From positions 30,404,501-30,468,500 of the forward strand of contig NC_066265.1 in NCBI RefSeq assembly GCF_905404315.1: a DNA stretch of 64,000 nucleotides. The letters run 5' to 3'. Numbering within the stretch: position 1 is the stretch's first letter; each line of letters opens with the position of its first letter. The position numbers were made by a program, and so were the translations under genes. Positions 1 to 11,689 of the stretch are shown here, one piece after another. This stretch comes from Leptidea sinapis (lineage: Eukaryota; Arthropoda; Insecta; Lepidoptera; Pieridae). Under the pieces are notes generated by a model, which saw nothing but the letters and a program-made list of their open reading frames with translations, did not search any database and was not told the DNA's origin.

Positions 1-375
1 CAAGGCGCTTCTCTCAAAACTTCCATCATTTGGGCTTCCCGAGAGCTTATGCAAGTGAACCGCCAGCTTCCTCACTGGGCGCAGCATACAGGTCGTTATC
101 GACGGTTATTGCTCGAATCCTAAGCCCGTGAACACTGGAGTGCCCCAAGGCTATGTGCTATCTCCCACACTGTTTCTTTTGCATATCAATGATATATTGG
201 ACACTTCTAACATACATTGCTATGCAGACGACAGCACGGGTGGTACCGTATACAATGGCTATGCGGGTCTCTCCAGGGAAATCGTCGACCAGTGCCGGGA
301 GAAACTTGTGTCTTCTATCGAGTCCTCTTTTGAGAAGGTCTTGGAATGGGGTAAATTGAACCTTGTGCAATTTAG
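1..375 (+). pseudogene. LINE reverse-transcriptase fragment (jockey/CR1-like)
   Basis: An open frame from base 2 encodes a palm-domain fragment with the turn GVPQGYVLSPTLFLLHINDI (motif B region) and CYADDS (motif C, catalytic Asp pair). Similarity stops near 375 after KLNLVQF, and the stop at 413-415 is in unrelated sequence. The lack of stops suggests a fairly recent insertion, truncated at both ends. It sits in the last intron of the sulfotransferase gene, opposite to its transcription. Confidence 0.85.
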
Positions 376-461
376 AATAAAGTATGTACTTATATTAGTG
401 ATCGTCACTTTTTAATTAACAGATAAAAGTGGAGGAGTAGAAAAAATACTAAAGTTATTAC

Positions 462-3400
462 CTCTTCTTATAAATGGGGCCTCCCCTTTTTTGACGAAAT
501 TAATTTTACCCAGAGCGCCATCGGTGACCGCCGCGTTGTTTTTAAAATTGTTGAAATTAAGATGTTCACACAGAATTTTGACTTGGTCTTCCGTAAGAGT
601 TTTGCCTAGAAATTTTGCTACTTTTCTGATAGCTGATGGCAAATCCTAGAACGAAACAGGTAGGATGAATAAATAAAATTGAAACCGTGTATTTAATATA
701 GTATATAAATTACACCATATTTCTTTAAAAATTGAAATAGAATCGAATAAATAATTCATGTACGAAGATGAGAACGATGCCCATTAGACTGAAGACTACA
801 CACTACTCACAACTCATAACTCTCTCATAATATATTCTGAACATCACTATTCAAACGCACTATACGCATATCTATTAAATAATTATGTATCACAAGCACA
901 CATTATTCAGGACTTCTTCTTCTTTTTTATATAAGTACCATAATAGTAATAACAATCTTTAGAATATTATTATTAGCGTTATTATTCCATTATAATTTAA
1001 CCGCACAAACTTTGTAATAGGCAATACAAGTATATAGTTTATAGTATTAATATTTTGAAAAATCGTAATGCTGTAAAGTTTGCTTTAATAAATAGAATAA
1101 AAAATAAATAATACATACTTGAGATAGCTCTTCATAAAATAAAAACAATAGGTTCGGATGTCCTCTCTGGGCCCAGGCTTCTTTGGTGTGCTCCAAAATT
1201 GGGGCATAATTATCTGAAATATTATCCCTTGTTCAAAAACCGAATCAATCTCTCACTGACACAATTACCGCCCCATTGTAATTTAACCCTCTAGATATAT
1301 ACAGTATTCTTAAAAGAATATATTTACAAACTGCTTTTAGAAAGAGCAGGTACTTAGACAAAATAATAAGTCGTAAGCTTCATTTCAACAATGTGGATTA
1401 TCTACCAATGACGCAGTACATAAACTTACGGACTTTATGTATAATACAGTAAGTAATAAAGACTCCTAAAAAAAGTGTCTAGCAATTATTTAGATCTTGA
1501 AAAGGCCTTTGACACTGTTTCAATTCCCAAGCTCCTATATAAACCTAACAACTTAGGAAGTGGTGGGCTTCCATACGGTCTTTTTCAGAGCTATCTCACA
1601 AGCACTCAAATTGTTCAGATAGAAGGTAGATAGAAGAAGATATCATTAGCGATGACTTTTATGTTGAATATGGTGTCCCTGAAGTAGGTATTCAAGGTCC
1701 TATTTTATTTCTCATTTATTTAAACAACCTTAAGATGAACCCCCTCTCAAACTCAAAAATAATCTCTTACGTCGATACCACTATTTTACTTTTTAATGTT
1801 AACACTTGGACGGACACCTTCACATAGGCTTAAGCAGGCTTCGACAAAGTTAATATTTAATTGAAACTAAACTCACTGCTCCCCACTTTCCGTTCCGTAG
1901 TTGTATAAATGTAGAAAAATTACAAAATAATATCCAAATTTTGTGAACTTTCTTGAGTGTTAATTTCGCGAAGATTTGTTTTAATCAATTCGGCACGTGT
2001 TTCGCCTGTATATTCGTGGCATCCTCAGGAGATGTTAACTCGCCCAATTCTGGCGTGAGACTCATCTCATCTCGCAGTACACACGCACTATTTTTTTATT
2101 GTTTTTAAATAATTTCGGGTTGTCATTAGAGCAATTTTTTGTCGATCAAGTAACATCTTATTTATTTTAACAGGACTAAATTCTCTCAACTGTGAAAGCC
2201 ATTCTAAGCTGTTTGCAGGAAGGGTGTCGATAAATAATATAATATGTCAATGTGGATGAATAATCTCTAAATATCGGATAGTCATGTTAACATGTAAAAT
2301 AAAAAACAGAAAACTGTAAATACTTACGTAAGCCCCTAAGGAAGTAATTCCAATATGTTTTGAAGTCATCAGGTGCTCCGCATATAGGGAACAACTTGCA
2401 GAGATGATAATGTGACACCGCTGCGTCTCTGGGGTCCCTCGCCACGTATATAACTTTACCTACCAGGAAAAATGTGAAATTTATACTAAATACATCAATT
2501 TAAAATATTTTCAATGAGTTATGTTGAATATCTAAATAAAATACTCCTTAAATATTAAAGATAGGCTAATATAAAGTAGCATACATATAGAGAATTATAT
2601 ACCAATAAAATTGAAGTTAGAAGACAAGATTTCCCCCCGATCTCGTAGCGGATTCATTATGGACTCGTACAGCAAACTACGAGAATTGGCTAGGGACAAT
2701 AATTGGTTGTGAAATATGTTGTTTTCAGTATCTAGGATATCCCCATAGGAAGGCTACACATTTATCTTTTAGCAATTAATAACATATTGTAATGACCCTG
2801 CGGAGTAAACATTATAGGGACGTCCCAACCCATGGGTCTCGTAAGATGCGACTAATCTTCGTTCGTTTCATTAGTCTACTTAATCTATTGCCTATCATAT
2901 ATTAATGATTTCAATGTTCTATCATTGTTACTCGTTTAATATAGGCGGTAGTTGTACCACATAATATCAGAACAAAACACAAATTCTGTTCCAATAGCAA
3001 TGTGTAGTGTAAGATATTGTGTAATGTGGTAATCAATATTTAAATAAATAATTTACCTTTATCAAGCAATGATGGTGGTAACAGAGATAGAGGCAGGTGC
3101 GTCTTCATAAACCGAGGCGATGGAGTCGATGAGAATCTAGCTGCACTTGGAAAGTTCAGCGCGTCTATGATCTCCTGATTCTCTGGGCTATCTCTGTTTT
3201 GTTCCTGCATAGTCCTCAGCGTTTCAGGGTGGATGAGTATTGAGTATCTGTAGCAGAAGCATTATTGTGAGTTGTCACCAGTAGGAATACTCATACTGCA
3301 ACAGCTGGCCATAGAAAACAATGATTTCATAGAAATAAACCAATAGTTCATGAAATAATTTAAATTGTAGAGCGATGGAAACTTAAATAATAATAATATT

Positions 3401-6400
3401 GACACAATTTTTAAACAAATTATCTGGCCCCAAGTTAAGCATATATATAGCCTGTGTTATGGGTTACAAGACAATGATATATTTAATACAATATACTTAC
3501 TTAAACATACATATATTCATTTAAACATCCATTACTCGGAAACAAACATCCATATTCATCATATAAATGCTTGCACCTACCGGGATTCATAATAATCATA
3601 ATAATAATAGTAATAATAGGGATAATGAAATAATGATTGAAATGTTGACAATCTATTTCAACAGGATTCACAAAAATTCTCGCAACCAAGTACAGAAATA
3701 AAACAGAAACAATTTTTATGCTTAATATTATATTACATCTCTGGAGAAAATTTATCTGTTTTGTTTTATATTAAATACCTGCAGGTATAACATAAAATAC
3801 ACATACTACTTGTCAAATGAATAAACTCAAGAAGCAAATTTTGGTAGCAAGCCCTTCAACTAATGTCCATTTTATTCTAGTAGGAAGCCCTTGCGAAGAA
3901 GAATTTTTAGAAAACGATCATTCTGATATCACTATACCTGCCTAATCACAATTGACAAGATGTAGCAAAAAAAATCATTATATTTGCATGTTTTGATTGC
4001 GTCTAACATTCAACGCTGGTCAAGAAGCTATATAAGCACAGATCCTTTTAAACCATAGTATAAAAGGCGCTCTGCGCTTGATCTTCTGATCTCATATTTA
4101 AATAATAGTATTGAGAGGGTCGATGTGACAGGAGATCTCCTGGGACTCCTCTCGGTATGGGGGAGGTACCACAAGGGTCTATTCTTAGACCGTTCCTCTT
4201 CCTAATTTATATAAATGATCTACCTAAGAGATGACACTTCACTTATATTCAAAGTAAAAAGAAGGCAAGTTTTATATGACGAAGTAAACAATGCTCTATT
4301 TGACATCGTGTACTGGGTTAGCGCCGATAACTTATTGTTAAATAGTCATAAAAATAAATTTATTAGACTAGCAGACCCGGCAGACTTCCTACTGCCCCAA
4401 TCGATAAATAAAAGACCTAAACTTTAGTATAAAATAAACTTAAAACAAACAAAAGGAATCCTTTTTTAAGTGTTACCCGTGTTTGTTAAATAGTCATAAA
4501 AAGAAATATATTAGACTAGCAGACCCGGCAGACTCGCTACTGCCTCAATCGATAAATAAAACACCTAAACTTTAGTATAAAATAAACTTAAAACAAACAA
4601 AAGGAATCCTTTTTTAAGTGTTTACCCGTGTTTTAAGGAAATTTTTTTTTTACCTCCTTAGAAAGTTAGATATATTTAAAAATTCTAATTAGTTATTCAT
4701 TTCAAACTATTATTTTTATTTGATTTCTGAACGACGGATCAAAGGAAAGTCAAAATTGTTCTTTTTATTTAATTTCGAGTATTTTCATATTTATTCAATT
4801 TTTTTAAACCTTCTCTGGACTTCCACAAATAATTCAAGACCAAAATTAGCCAAATCGGTCTAGCCGTTCTCGAGTTTTAGCGAGACTAACGAACAGCAAT
4901 TCATTTTTATATACATATATAGATTTACTGCGCCAAATGTCAAAAAAGTATATGCAAATATTTTATTAAACGGAGGGATGGTAAAAGCGGTGGAATCTGC
5001 TATATTTCTTGGCATTACTCTTGATTCCAAATAACAATGGGGCCCCCATATTGAAGGATTGGCGAATAGGTTTAGTTATGCAGCATACGCGGTTAAAAAA
5101 ATTAGACAGTTAACTGACATAGATACTGCGCGACTATTTACGGCCGTTCCCTATATACAATCTACAGATAGAGATAAATTACTACGTTCTACTGTCAGTA
5201 ATTAGCTGTCAATAATCTGTGTGTCCCAATATACCCGATAAGTCATTCTTATCGCCTTATATTGGAACGCGTGTTGCAATTTCCATACAAACTTCTATCG
5301 CTGGTAAGCTATACGTCCTCCCATTGACAGACAGCGCCAGCGTGTACGGAAACTTATCGACGGTAACCCACCTTGGGTTACCGTCGATAAGTTTATTGGG
5401 ACAGAAAAGTCAACGATAGTTACGATTTTTATCTCAAGTAAGTCACAACCGGAGATAGACTGAATATTGGGAACGGCTGTTAGTAGTATATTTTAGTACT
5501 TTTCATAGTATTATGTCATATTATGTATATGGTATATTGTTATGGGGCAGTGCAGCCGATATTAATACTATCTTTGCGTGGCAGAAGAGGGCTTTCGCGC
5601 TATTTATAACCTAGGTCCCAAAGAATCATTAAGAGAAAAATTTAAAGAAATAAACAATTTGCCTTTCGCATCTTAATATATTCCTGATAATGTTCTATAT
5701 CTTCATAAGCACATTAAGGAATTTGCTAGAAACTGTGACAATCATAATTATAACACGAGGAACAAACAAACTTGTTATGCCTACTACTCCATACAGTTAG
5801 GTCGTGTTAGTAAGTCTTTTATTGGGCGATGGATATGCTTTTACAATATGATCCCAGTACAAAATAAAAGTGGTACGAAATTTAAAAGAACTGTTAATAA
5901 ACCTTTGTGCGTTATTATAACATAAACGGTTTTCTTCATGATACCACAGACTGGGAATGAAGCGAACACCCTCAGGCTCGTTATTTATAAATGTTTATTG
6001 TACGATATCACATTGTAATCCATATTTTTTAAAAAAAGCCCACTGACTTTCTTACGCCCGTGCTACTCAGCAGGTTCGGTAGTCTTTTTTGAAAAGTGGT
6101 AGTTTTGACTTTCTTTTAGTGATTTTGAATAAAAATATTTGAATTTGAATTAAATCTAGGATTTAGAAAGCCTTTGCATTCTAAAATACTCACTCAAGAA
6201 ATGGAAATCTGGTAGATAGTGTGATATTTTTTGCAGTTTCAAAGTCCAAGTTATTCTGCAACAGCCACACCAATTCTTGGGTCCATGTTGTACCTGTATG
6301 TAAATGAATAGTTAAGGCGCTATAGTCCTAAAAAGTAACATTTTTAAAAATCTACTTAAAATACTTCTACAAATACTACGGTTCCAATTTTTTGATATGT

Positions 6401-8455
6401 TTATCTTCATTTCTTTATCTAAATTGTCGCTGTTTCGAAAACACGATTACGAAAAAAAATCTCGATGGATTTATTTTTTGAAAAATAGTCTTTTTTATTT
6501 GAATTGTTTATATTATCATGTAACTATGATAGCTTTAAACACAAAACTTATTTTATTCGATAGTTTATTAGTATTTATAAGTTTTCACTGTGGGATTTAT
6601 CAATACCCTTTATGAATTATTTTATATTAATTTTTTTCGTAATAAACCAAACGGGACGCCTTGGTTGTATGCTTAGCAATCGGTTCCAGCCATATTTTTT
6701 GAAATGATTGCATCCGTAGAAATGTTTCCATTGAAAAATCCATCTTAAATTTCACCTATAATCTAAAATTCGTTATCAACATCCCCGCGAATCTTGAAAA
6801 CAATATCTATACTCCTGAATTCAAAATATTCAGCGGCGGCCATATTGTATTTCAAAAATGGTACGATATTCCTTCTCTATTACCCTGGGAACCTTGGAAA
6901 CAAAATCTATATTGTTACAATTATAATTACCTATAATATTATATATTTTATAACAATATAATTCTCTTTTCTTCCTTACTTTTCTATTTCACCATCACTC
7001 TTTATATGATGACCTAAAGTGAAAGATTATTTGAATGATAAAGATAGTTGGAATTAATGTTCTAAATTTTGTTAATGAATATTGTTATACTCATTTGAAT
7101 GCTATTGTAACTTTTGTACTTCATCCTGAGTTGCACTAAATAACTTATAAAGTTTTACAGTGAATAAAGATTTTTTTGACTTTGACTTAAACTAACATTT
7201 CATAATTTCCTCACAAAAAGCTTCTTTCCATTTCTACAATCTCTGACAACGTATCCGCAAAATCAACAGTCTAGCCATGTACGAGATTGGCTGAAACCAT
7301 TGACATTTTAATATAAGTACGTATAAGCTATTATTTTAATATTACAAAGACATACTTCCATTTATATTTACGAGAAAAGAAACACAAATGCTCAAACCTG
7401 ATCGAGGATATGTAACAACGAAGATGTCATCGTTTCGTATTGTCAAATTGTAGATGTCGCTCGCCTGTTCTCGATACTTCTGTGGAAAGAAATATCCTTT
7501 CGGACCGACGCGAACAAATCCGGTCTTCTCACCTGCAGTAATTATTATAAATTTATGGATATTCTTAAGAAAACTTAAATTTATTATTTTTAAATAACAT
7601 CTCAAACGAGACTAAAATGTGTTGTTATTGTTACAACTAAGAAACTATCATATTGTGCTACATTGATGACATGATTATGGTTTTTGCTAAACAAACATCT
7701 AATGAACGCTAGCCTGATGCTAGCGAATAATTGCATAATATAACAAGCTCCTAAAGACATATATATATTAAACAAAAACTAAGATAGGATAGAGCAGTAA
7801 GCACAAACATATAATCAAGTCTGTCTCACGGGAGTTGAAAAGATTAAGAAGGACTTTGGTTAGCTAATCTCCCGGTCCATAATTGTCTTGCTTCTTCAAC
7901 TTGCAACCTGTCATTCATGCTCCGTTATATTTAGTACTTCCCGGATCGCGGAATATACGCCTAGGTCGACGACCTTCCCCAACACATTCAACATTAGGTC
8001 CGTAGATTTGTGCAAGAAATCCAACCATACTCTATGACCAAATCACCCCAACATTTTCATTTCAGTAGTAATGGGTACTAATTCATTTTGATTTATTTGG
8101 TCAATTGATTAATGTAATGTATTAATTATTAGAGAAAACGTAAGCGCAATTAACAACAGAGAGAGAGGCACTGCGTTAATAAGTATCCATCCGTATTATG
8201 TGGTTATAATAAGCAGGATGTGTATTTTACTATCAATCGTCTTTTTTACTTTTACTCATAATAAATGCGGTTATTCCCAATAAAAAAACCTTAAAATTAA
8301 ATACTTTAAAGTTCTGGTTTCATTGTTTCTCTCCCGTAGTTACAATTAGATAATGCGGGAAAAAAAAGACACTCACCAGTATAATGTTCCATTAACTCCT
8401 TAGCAAGCTCGTCATCAACACTCTTCACCTCGTATGGGAACGTGAGGTCCTCCAT
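462..8455 (-). CDS. Cytosolic sulfotransferase (SULT family), 3' end outside the window
   Basis: Members of this family move a sulfonate group from PAPS to hydroxyl groups of small molecules in the cytosol. I join seven exons on the minus strand: 8377-8455, 7398-7532, 6194-6293, 3057-3247, 2328-2459, 1119-1213 and 462-645. All junctions keep frame and give 305 residues from the ATG at 8455. The 5' phosphosulfate loop TYPRSGTTW (residues 67-75) is built across the exon 2/3 junction. KTHLP follows in exon 4, and the 3'-phosphate site VARDPRDAAVSHYH is in exon 5. The last visible exon ends FIRRG at a GT donor, so the final exon with the conserved GxxGxxK loop must lie left of position 1. Introns hold LINE, SINE and MITE debris. 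The family is certain; the substrate cannot be told from sequence. Confidence 0.93.
646..1118. other. Sulfotransferase intron, no feature seen
   Basis: AT-rich intron sequence. I see no reading frame, repeat end or RNA gene in it. Confidence 0.6.
1300..1870 (+). pseudogene. Degenerate LINE reverse-transcriptase relic
   Basis: Broken frames give STNDAVHKLTDF, then LDLEKAFDTVSIPKLLYK (motif A), then GPILFLIYLNNL (motif B region) and SYVDTT in place of the usual YADDT. Several stops and frameshifts separate these blocks. It lies in a sulfotransferase intron and is certainly inactive. Confidence 0.75.
1930..2110 (-). repeat. Repeat fragment with hammerhead-like core
   Basis: On the minus strand CTGAGGA (2028 down to 2022) is followed by a short GCC/GGC stem and GAAAC (2002 down to 1998). 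This arrangement resembles the CUGANGA-stem-GAAA core of hammerhead ribozymes carried by Penelope-like retroelements. The stem is weakened and cleavage ability is unknown; the family call is an inference. Confidence 0.35.
2328..2459 (-). CDS. Sulfotransferase exon 5, 3'-phosphate binding segment
   Basis: The exon encodes KVIYVARDPRDAAVSHYH followed by a stretch ending YWNYFLRGL. The arginine and serine of RDPRDAAVS are the residues that hold the 3' phosphate of PAPS in this family. It is bounded by an AG acceptor before GTAAAG and a GTAAGT donor. Confidence 0.9.
3387..3591 (-). repeat. 5'-truncated copy of the tRNA-derived SINE
   Basis: The segment matches, on the same strand, the tail of the fuller SINE at 60405-60682: the shared tract starts at the CCGGTAGGTGCAAG block (written as its complement here) and runs to the ATT-rich end. 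The tRNA-like head with its A box is missing; the copy breaks off at the B box. Confidence 0.75.
4336..4631. repeat. Tandem duplication, two units of about 148 bp
   Basis: Two nearly identical units start TGTTAAATAGTCATAAAAA at 4336 and 4484. Each begins with LINE sequence and continues into the inserted repeat, so the copied unit contains the LINE/insert junction. Confidence 0.85.
4367..4924 (-). repeat. Dispersed repeat ending CTAGCTGACCCGGCA-type, inserted in the LINE
   Basis: The left edge CTAGCAGACCCGGCAGAC and the right edge AACAGCAATTCATTTTTATA are the reversed ends of the repeat seen at 20416-20737 and 58262-58640. It may derive from a Helitron/Helentron-like element; the class is uncertain. 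Part of it is tandemly duplicated. Confidence 0.6.
5141..5479. mobile_element. MITE, Harbinger-like by TTA target duplication
   Basis: The ends CGGCCGTTCCC and GGGAACGGCTG are inverted repeats, flanked on both sides by TTA. A second copy lies at 63489-63790. A perfect 21-base stem with a 3-base loop sits at 5350-5394 and is absent from the second copy. There is no coding capacity. Confidence 0.75.
6300..6995. other. Sulfotransferase intron 2, no gene seen
   Basis: AT-rich sequence with short chance frames only. The intron also includes the LINE tail at 7000-7195. Confidence 0.55.
7000..7195 (+). repeat. Probable LINE 3' tail
   Basis: The stretch ends with GTGAATAAAGATTTTTTTGACTTTGACTT, quoted here only by its form: an AATAAA-like signal followed by a GACTTT repeat. 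A similar tail occurs near 59760-59805. It lies in sulfotransferase intron 2. Confidence 0.4.
7398..7532 (-). CDS. Sulfotransferase exon 2, first half of the PAPS loop
   Basis: This exon ends in VVTYPRSG. The donor splits the last glycine codon (phase 1), and exon 3 at 6194-6293 restores GTTWTQELVWLL. The conserved lysine of many vertebrate enzymes (TYPKSGTTW) is arginine here, a substitution I believe is common in insect members. Confidence 0.9.
7533..8376. other. Sulfotransferase intron 1, no gene seen
   Basis: A small palindrome CGCTAGC-CTGAT-GCTAGCG lies near 7708-7727. Nothing else stands out. Confidence 0.5.
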
Positions 8456-8570
8456 CTTTCACCATCGAACACTTTCTGACCGCCTGGCTTGAGATTTTTT
8501 TTTTGAGAAAACTAAATACAGTCAGCATCAGAATTTGCAGTATAATTATTGTAGTGGGGCTTTCGATTAT

Positions 8571-8577
8571 TTATATA
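8571..8577 (-). promoter_or_regulatory. Possible TATA box of the sulfotransferase gene
   Basis: On the minus strand TATATAA lies about 115 bases upstream of the ATG at 8455. Its distance fits a short 5' leader, but AT-rich DNA makes chance matches likely and no initiator was identified. Confidence 0.25.
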
Positions 8578-9129
8578 CTCTCAACAATTTTTTTGCATAG
8601 TTACTGATATTTCTGTGACCAATGTAATATTTTTGATCATATATTTTGGCTTTTGTTTTTTCTGTTTTTGGGAAAATCTTAAAAAATTACTTTTAATTAT
8701 GAGTTTAATCAACACTTGTTTTAAAAAATTATAAATTAAAGCTAATAATCATATACATATACCTACACTATTTAATAAACTTAATATTATATAATAATAT
8801 TCCTCCGTGTATTCGAATCAAAAATAATATATTTACATTATTTAAAAAAAATTAATTTAAACTTAATTTTCAAACATTAACATAATTTGGTATGTTATGT
8901 AACTAAATATATGAATGTCTTTAATATATTTAGTTGCGTAGGGATATTATTATTATTATTATCTACAAAATATTTTTACACTATCACCAAGTCGTAAACT
9001 GGTTATGTTCAGAAGAAGCACCAGGATACTCAATAATTGCTCTTTCAAAATGATTAAACAAAATACAAATATAACTACTAAATGCGAAACAACAATGATA
9101 TTTAGTTAGGGTCAAATTAAAACAAATTC

Positions 9130-9312
9130 ATAAAAATATTTTAGAAAAAGCCTTTCATCATTATCATCATCAGCCTTAAGACGTCCACTGCTGGATAAAG
9201 GCCTTCCCCAAAGATCTCCATGGCGATCGGTCCAGGGCTGCCCATATTCACCATATTCCGGCGATCTTGACCAGATCGTCGGTCCATCTTGTGGGGGACC
9301 TACAAACACTGC
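9130..9312 (-). repeat. RTE-like LINE 3' terminal fragment
   Basis: The segment carries CATCATTATCATCATCAG and GTCCACTGCTGG, which I recognise as the 3' end of RTE-type LINEs with a trinucleotide tail. It lies in the spacer between the sulfotransferase and CFAP251 genes. A related fragment is at 15870-16070. Confidence 0.6.
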
Positions 9313-9867
9313 GTCTACCGTTCACTGAAAAAGCCTTAATTAAAAGTCGATTTAATGTTTAAACATTAAATAAGTAACATGAATTAAGTTCATAAATACC
9401 TATATGTTATAATAATCTTATAATATCAAAACAATAATTAAACATTGTATCTGTTCGTGACTGTACACGTTTGCGAACTTATCTGTGCAAATTCATGGGA
9501 GTAATGAACTTTTGATACGCGATCCACACCACGGTCTAAAGAAAGTTGACCTACTTTACATGAAACTAAGTTTAATATCATAACAGTATAATTTCGCTAA
9601 TTAAGTCAACTTAAAGGAAATAGTTTCGTTTTTATGGAAATAGTTCCTGTTTATGATGAGGCCAGCGAAAGTTGAAGGATTTGTTGACTTGTTGTTAGTT
9701 ACCTTGACCTATTTCAATTGAAATTACTATATATGTTTATCTTTATATATGTATATATAATTCTTCTGTACGTGTGTTGACAGTGAACTCCTCGTAAACG
9801 GAACATCAGACATCCAGATGGTGAATATTATCTTTAAATTGAAGCGTGCGGTGATATAGTGGAATTT

Positions 9868-10190
9868 AGTTTTTTTTTATGAAAATAAGGGACGAGATGA
9901 GCAGGACGTTCAGCTGATGGTAATTGATAAGCCCTGCCCATTACAATGCAGTGCCGCTCAGGATTACTGAAAAGCCCAAAAATTCTGAGCGGCACTACAA
10001 CTGCGCTCGTCACCTTGAGACATAAGTTGTTTAGTCTCATTTGCCCAGTAATCTCACTAGCTACGGCGCCCTTCAGACCGAAATACAGTAATGCTTACAT
10101 ATTACGGCTTCACGGCAGAAATAGGCGCCATTGTGGTACCCATAATCTAGCCGGCATCCGGTGTAAAGGAGCCTCCCCCTGGTAAGTCCC
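9868..10190 (-). repeat. Dispersed retro-repeat family A, copy 1
   Basis: The family is recognised by GGGACGAGACGAGCAGGACG near one end, the self-complementary pair GTGCCGCTCAGGATT / TTCTGAGCGGCAC, and CATAATCTAGCCGGCATCC near the other. A T-run before the block on the plus strand implies a poly(A) tail on the minus strand. Other copies: 18735-19015, 38695-38870, 42575-42905, 62703-62991 (all minus) and 55655-55986 (plus). It has no gene of its own here and is probably a non-autonomous or LINE-derived element. Confidence 0.7.
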
Positions 10191-10749
10191 ACTTAGTGGC
10201 AGGGATCAAGTCAGATAGCTGTACGGAACGGTCCCTGTGATAATAGTGCAGGAGACACTTATAGTATTAGAGCTATCTATCTGTAAGCAACGCGAAATTA
10301 TTGATTTAGCTGTTCATAGATTGCTGGATTGCTCACTCGTTCTGATTCTGGGACTGTGTAGCGCTAGAATTTGAATTAATAATAATAAAAATAGTTTAAT
10401 TAGCAGCAAACTAATATAATTGTATTGTCGACGCATACATATAGTCAACCGTGTTACATTTAATTATACTATTGTCTATTATATCGAGCCATACACCATA
10501 ACCAATCAAAATTACTTCGTCACCTACTGACAGAGTAGGTCATCATACTAACTTCATCTTTCATCATACAACATTCATTCACTATTCTACTTCAACTACT
10601 CAAAGTCTTGACGAAGAAACTATAATTGTAATCCAGTTAAGACAGACAAATATACATATTTGAGAAGATAAAAAGATACATATCCAATCCTTCTTTTGTT
10701 CATCGCGAAGTGGCGTGACAGGACTACAATATAGTTTCTTGAATGTATT

Positions 10750-11670
10750 CAAATTCAAATTCAAATATTTTTATTCAAAATAGGATTTATAATCACTTAT
10801 TGAACGTCAAAATCTACCACCCATTCAAAAGAGACTGCCTCAGACCTGAGAAGAATTGGCGCAAGAAACTCAGCGGGCTTTTTTTTTTATATAAAATATG
10901 GATTACAATGTAATATCGTACAATAAACATTTATTATTAAAGAGCCTGAGGGTGTTCGCTTTAATCCCAGTCTGTGGTGTCATTAAGAAAATCGTTTAAG
11001 CTATATTAACCTTTCCCACACAAACGTTTTAGTAGGCATAACAAGTTTATGTTTGTTCCTCGTGTTAACATTATGAATGTCAGTTTCTAGAAAATTCCTC
11101 AATGTGCTTATGAGCATACAAAACATTATCAAAAATGTACTGAGAAGCAACAGTCAAAATGTTTATTTCTTTAAATTTTTCTCTTAATGATTCTTTAGGA
11201 CCTAGGTTATAAGTCGCGCGAATAGCCCTCTTCTGCAGCACAAAGATAGTATTAATATCGGCCACACTGCGCCATAACAATATACCATAGGACATAATAC
11301 TATGAAAATATTAACTAAAGTATACTAATCTCGCCGTATCTATGTCAGTTAACCGTCTGATTTTCTTAACCGCATATGCTGCAGAACTAAGCCTATTCGC
11401 CAATCCTTCAATATGGGGTCATACATGCAATTTGGAATCAAGAGTAATGCCAAGAAATATAGCAGATTCCACTGGTTTTATCACCTCTCTGTTTAACAAA
11501 ACACTTGCATCTACATTTTTGACATTTGGTACGGTAAATTTTATATATTTCGTTTTCTTGCTATTTAACAATAGGTTATTAGCGCTTAACCAGTATACGA
11601 TGTTTGATAGCTTGGTTTCTTTTACTTTGAAAATCAGAGAAGTGTTGTCCGCAAACAATACCACCTTGTG
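10750..11670 (-). mobile_element. 5'-truncated LINE with reverse-transcriptase C-terminus
   Basis: Minus-strand frames give LFADNTSLIFKVKETKL and VYWLSANNLLLNSKKTKY (11664-11419), then YGILLWRSVADINTIF and LGPKESLREKFKEINILTV (11295-11080). A 3' UTR follows to the AATTTGAATTTG end near 10750. It is a second, uninterrupted copy of the LINE at 4040-6160, but truncated at its 5' side and frameshifted between the two frames. Confidence 0.85.
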
Positions 11671-11689
11671 TTTTTTTTCTACAAGGTAG

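Larger units (their letters stand above)
4040..6160 (+). mobile_element. LINE 3' part split by two later insertions
   Basis: Three blocks belong to one non-LTR element. At 4040-4366 it gives VPQGSILRPFLFLIYINDLP and YWVSADNLLLNS. At 4925-5140 it gives VESAIFLGITLDSK. At 5480-6160 it gives ILLWGSAADINTIF and later LGPKESLREKFKE, then a 3' UTR ending in an AATTTGAATTT tail. The same order, uninterrupted, is on the minus strand at 10750-11670. The gaps are filled by the repeat at 4367-4924 and the MITE at 5141-5479. Confidence 0.85.

Noticed and set aside
9946..10185. 79-codon frame that recurs at 42687-42905
   Set aside because: Recurrence comes from repeat family A, not from a conserved gene.
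11342..11689. 115-codon plus-strand frame
   Set aside because: It is the antisense shadow of the LINE reverse transcriptase on the minus strand.
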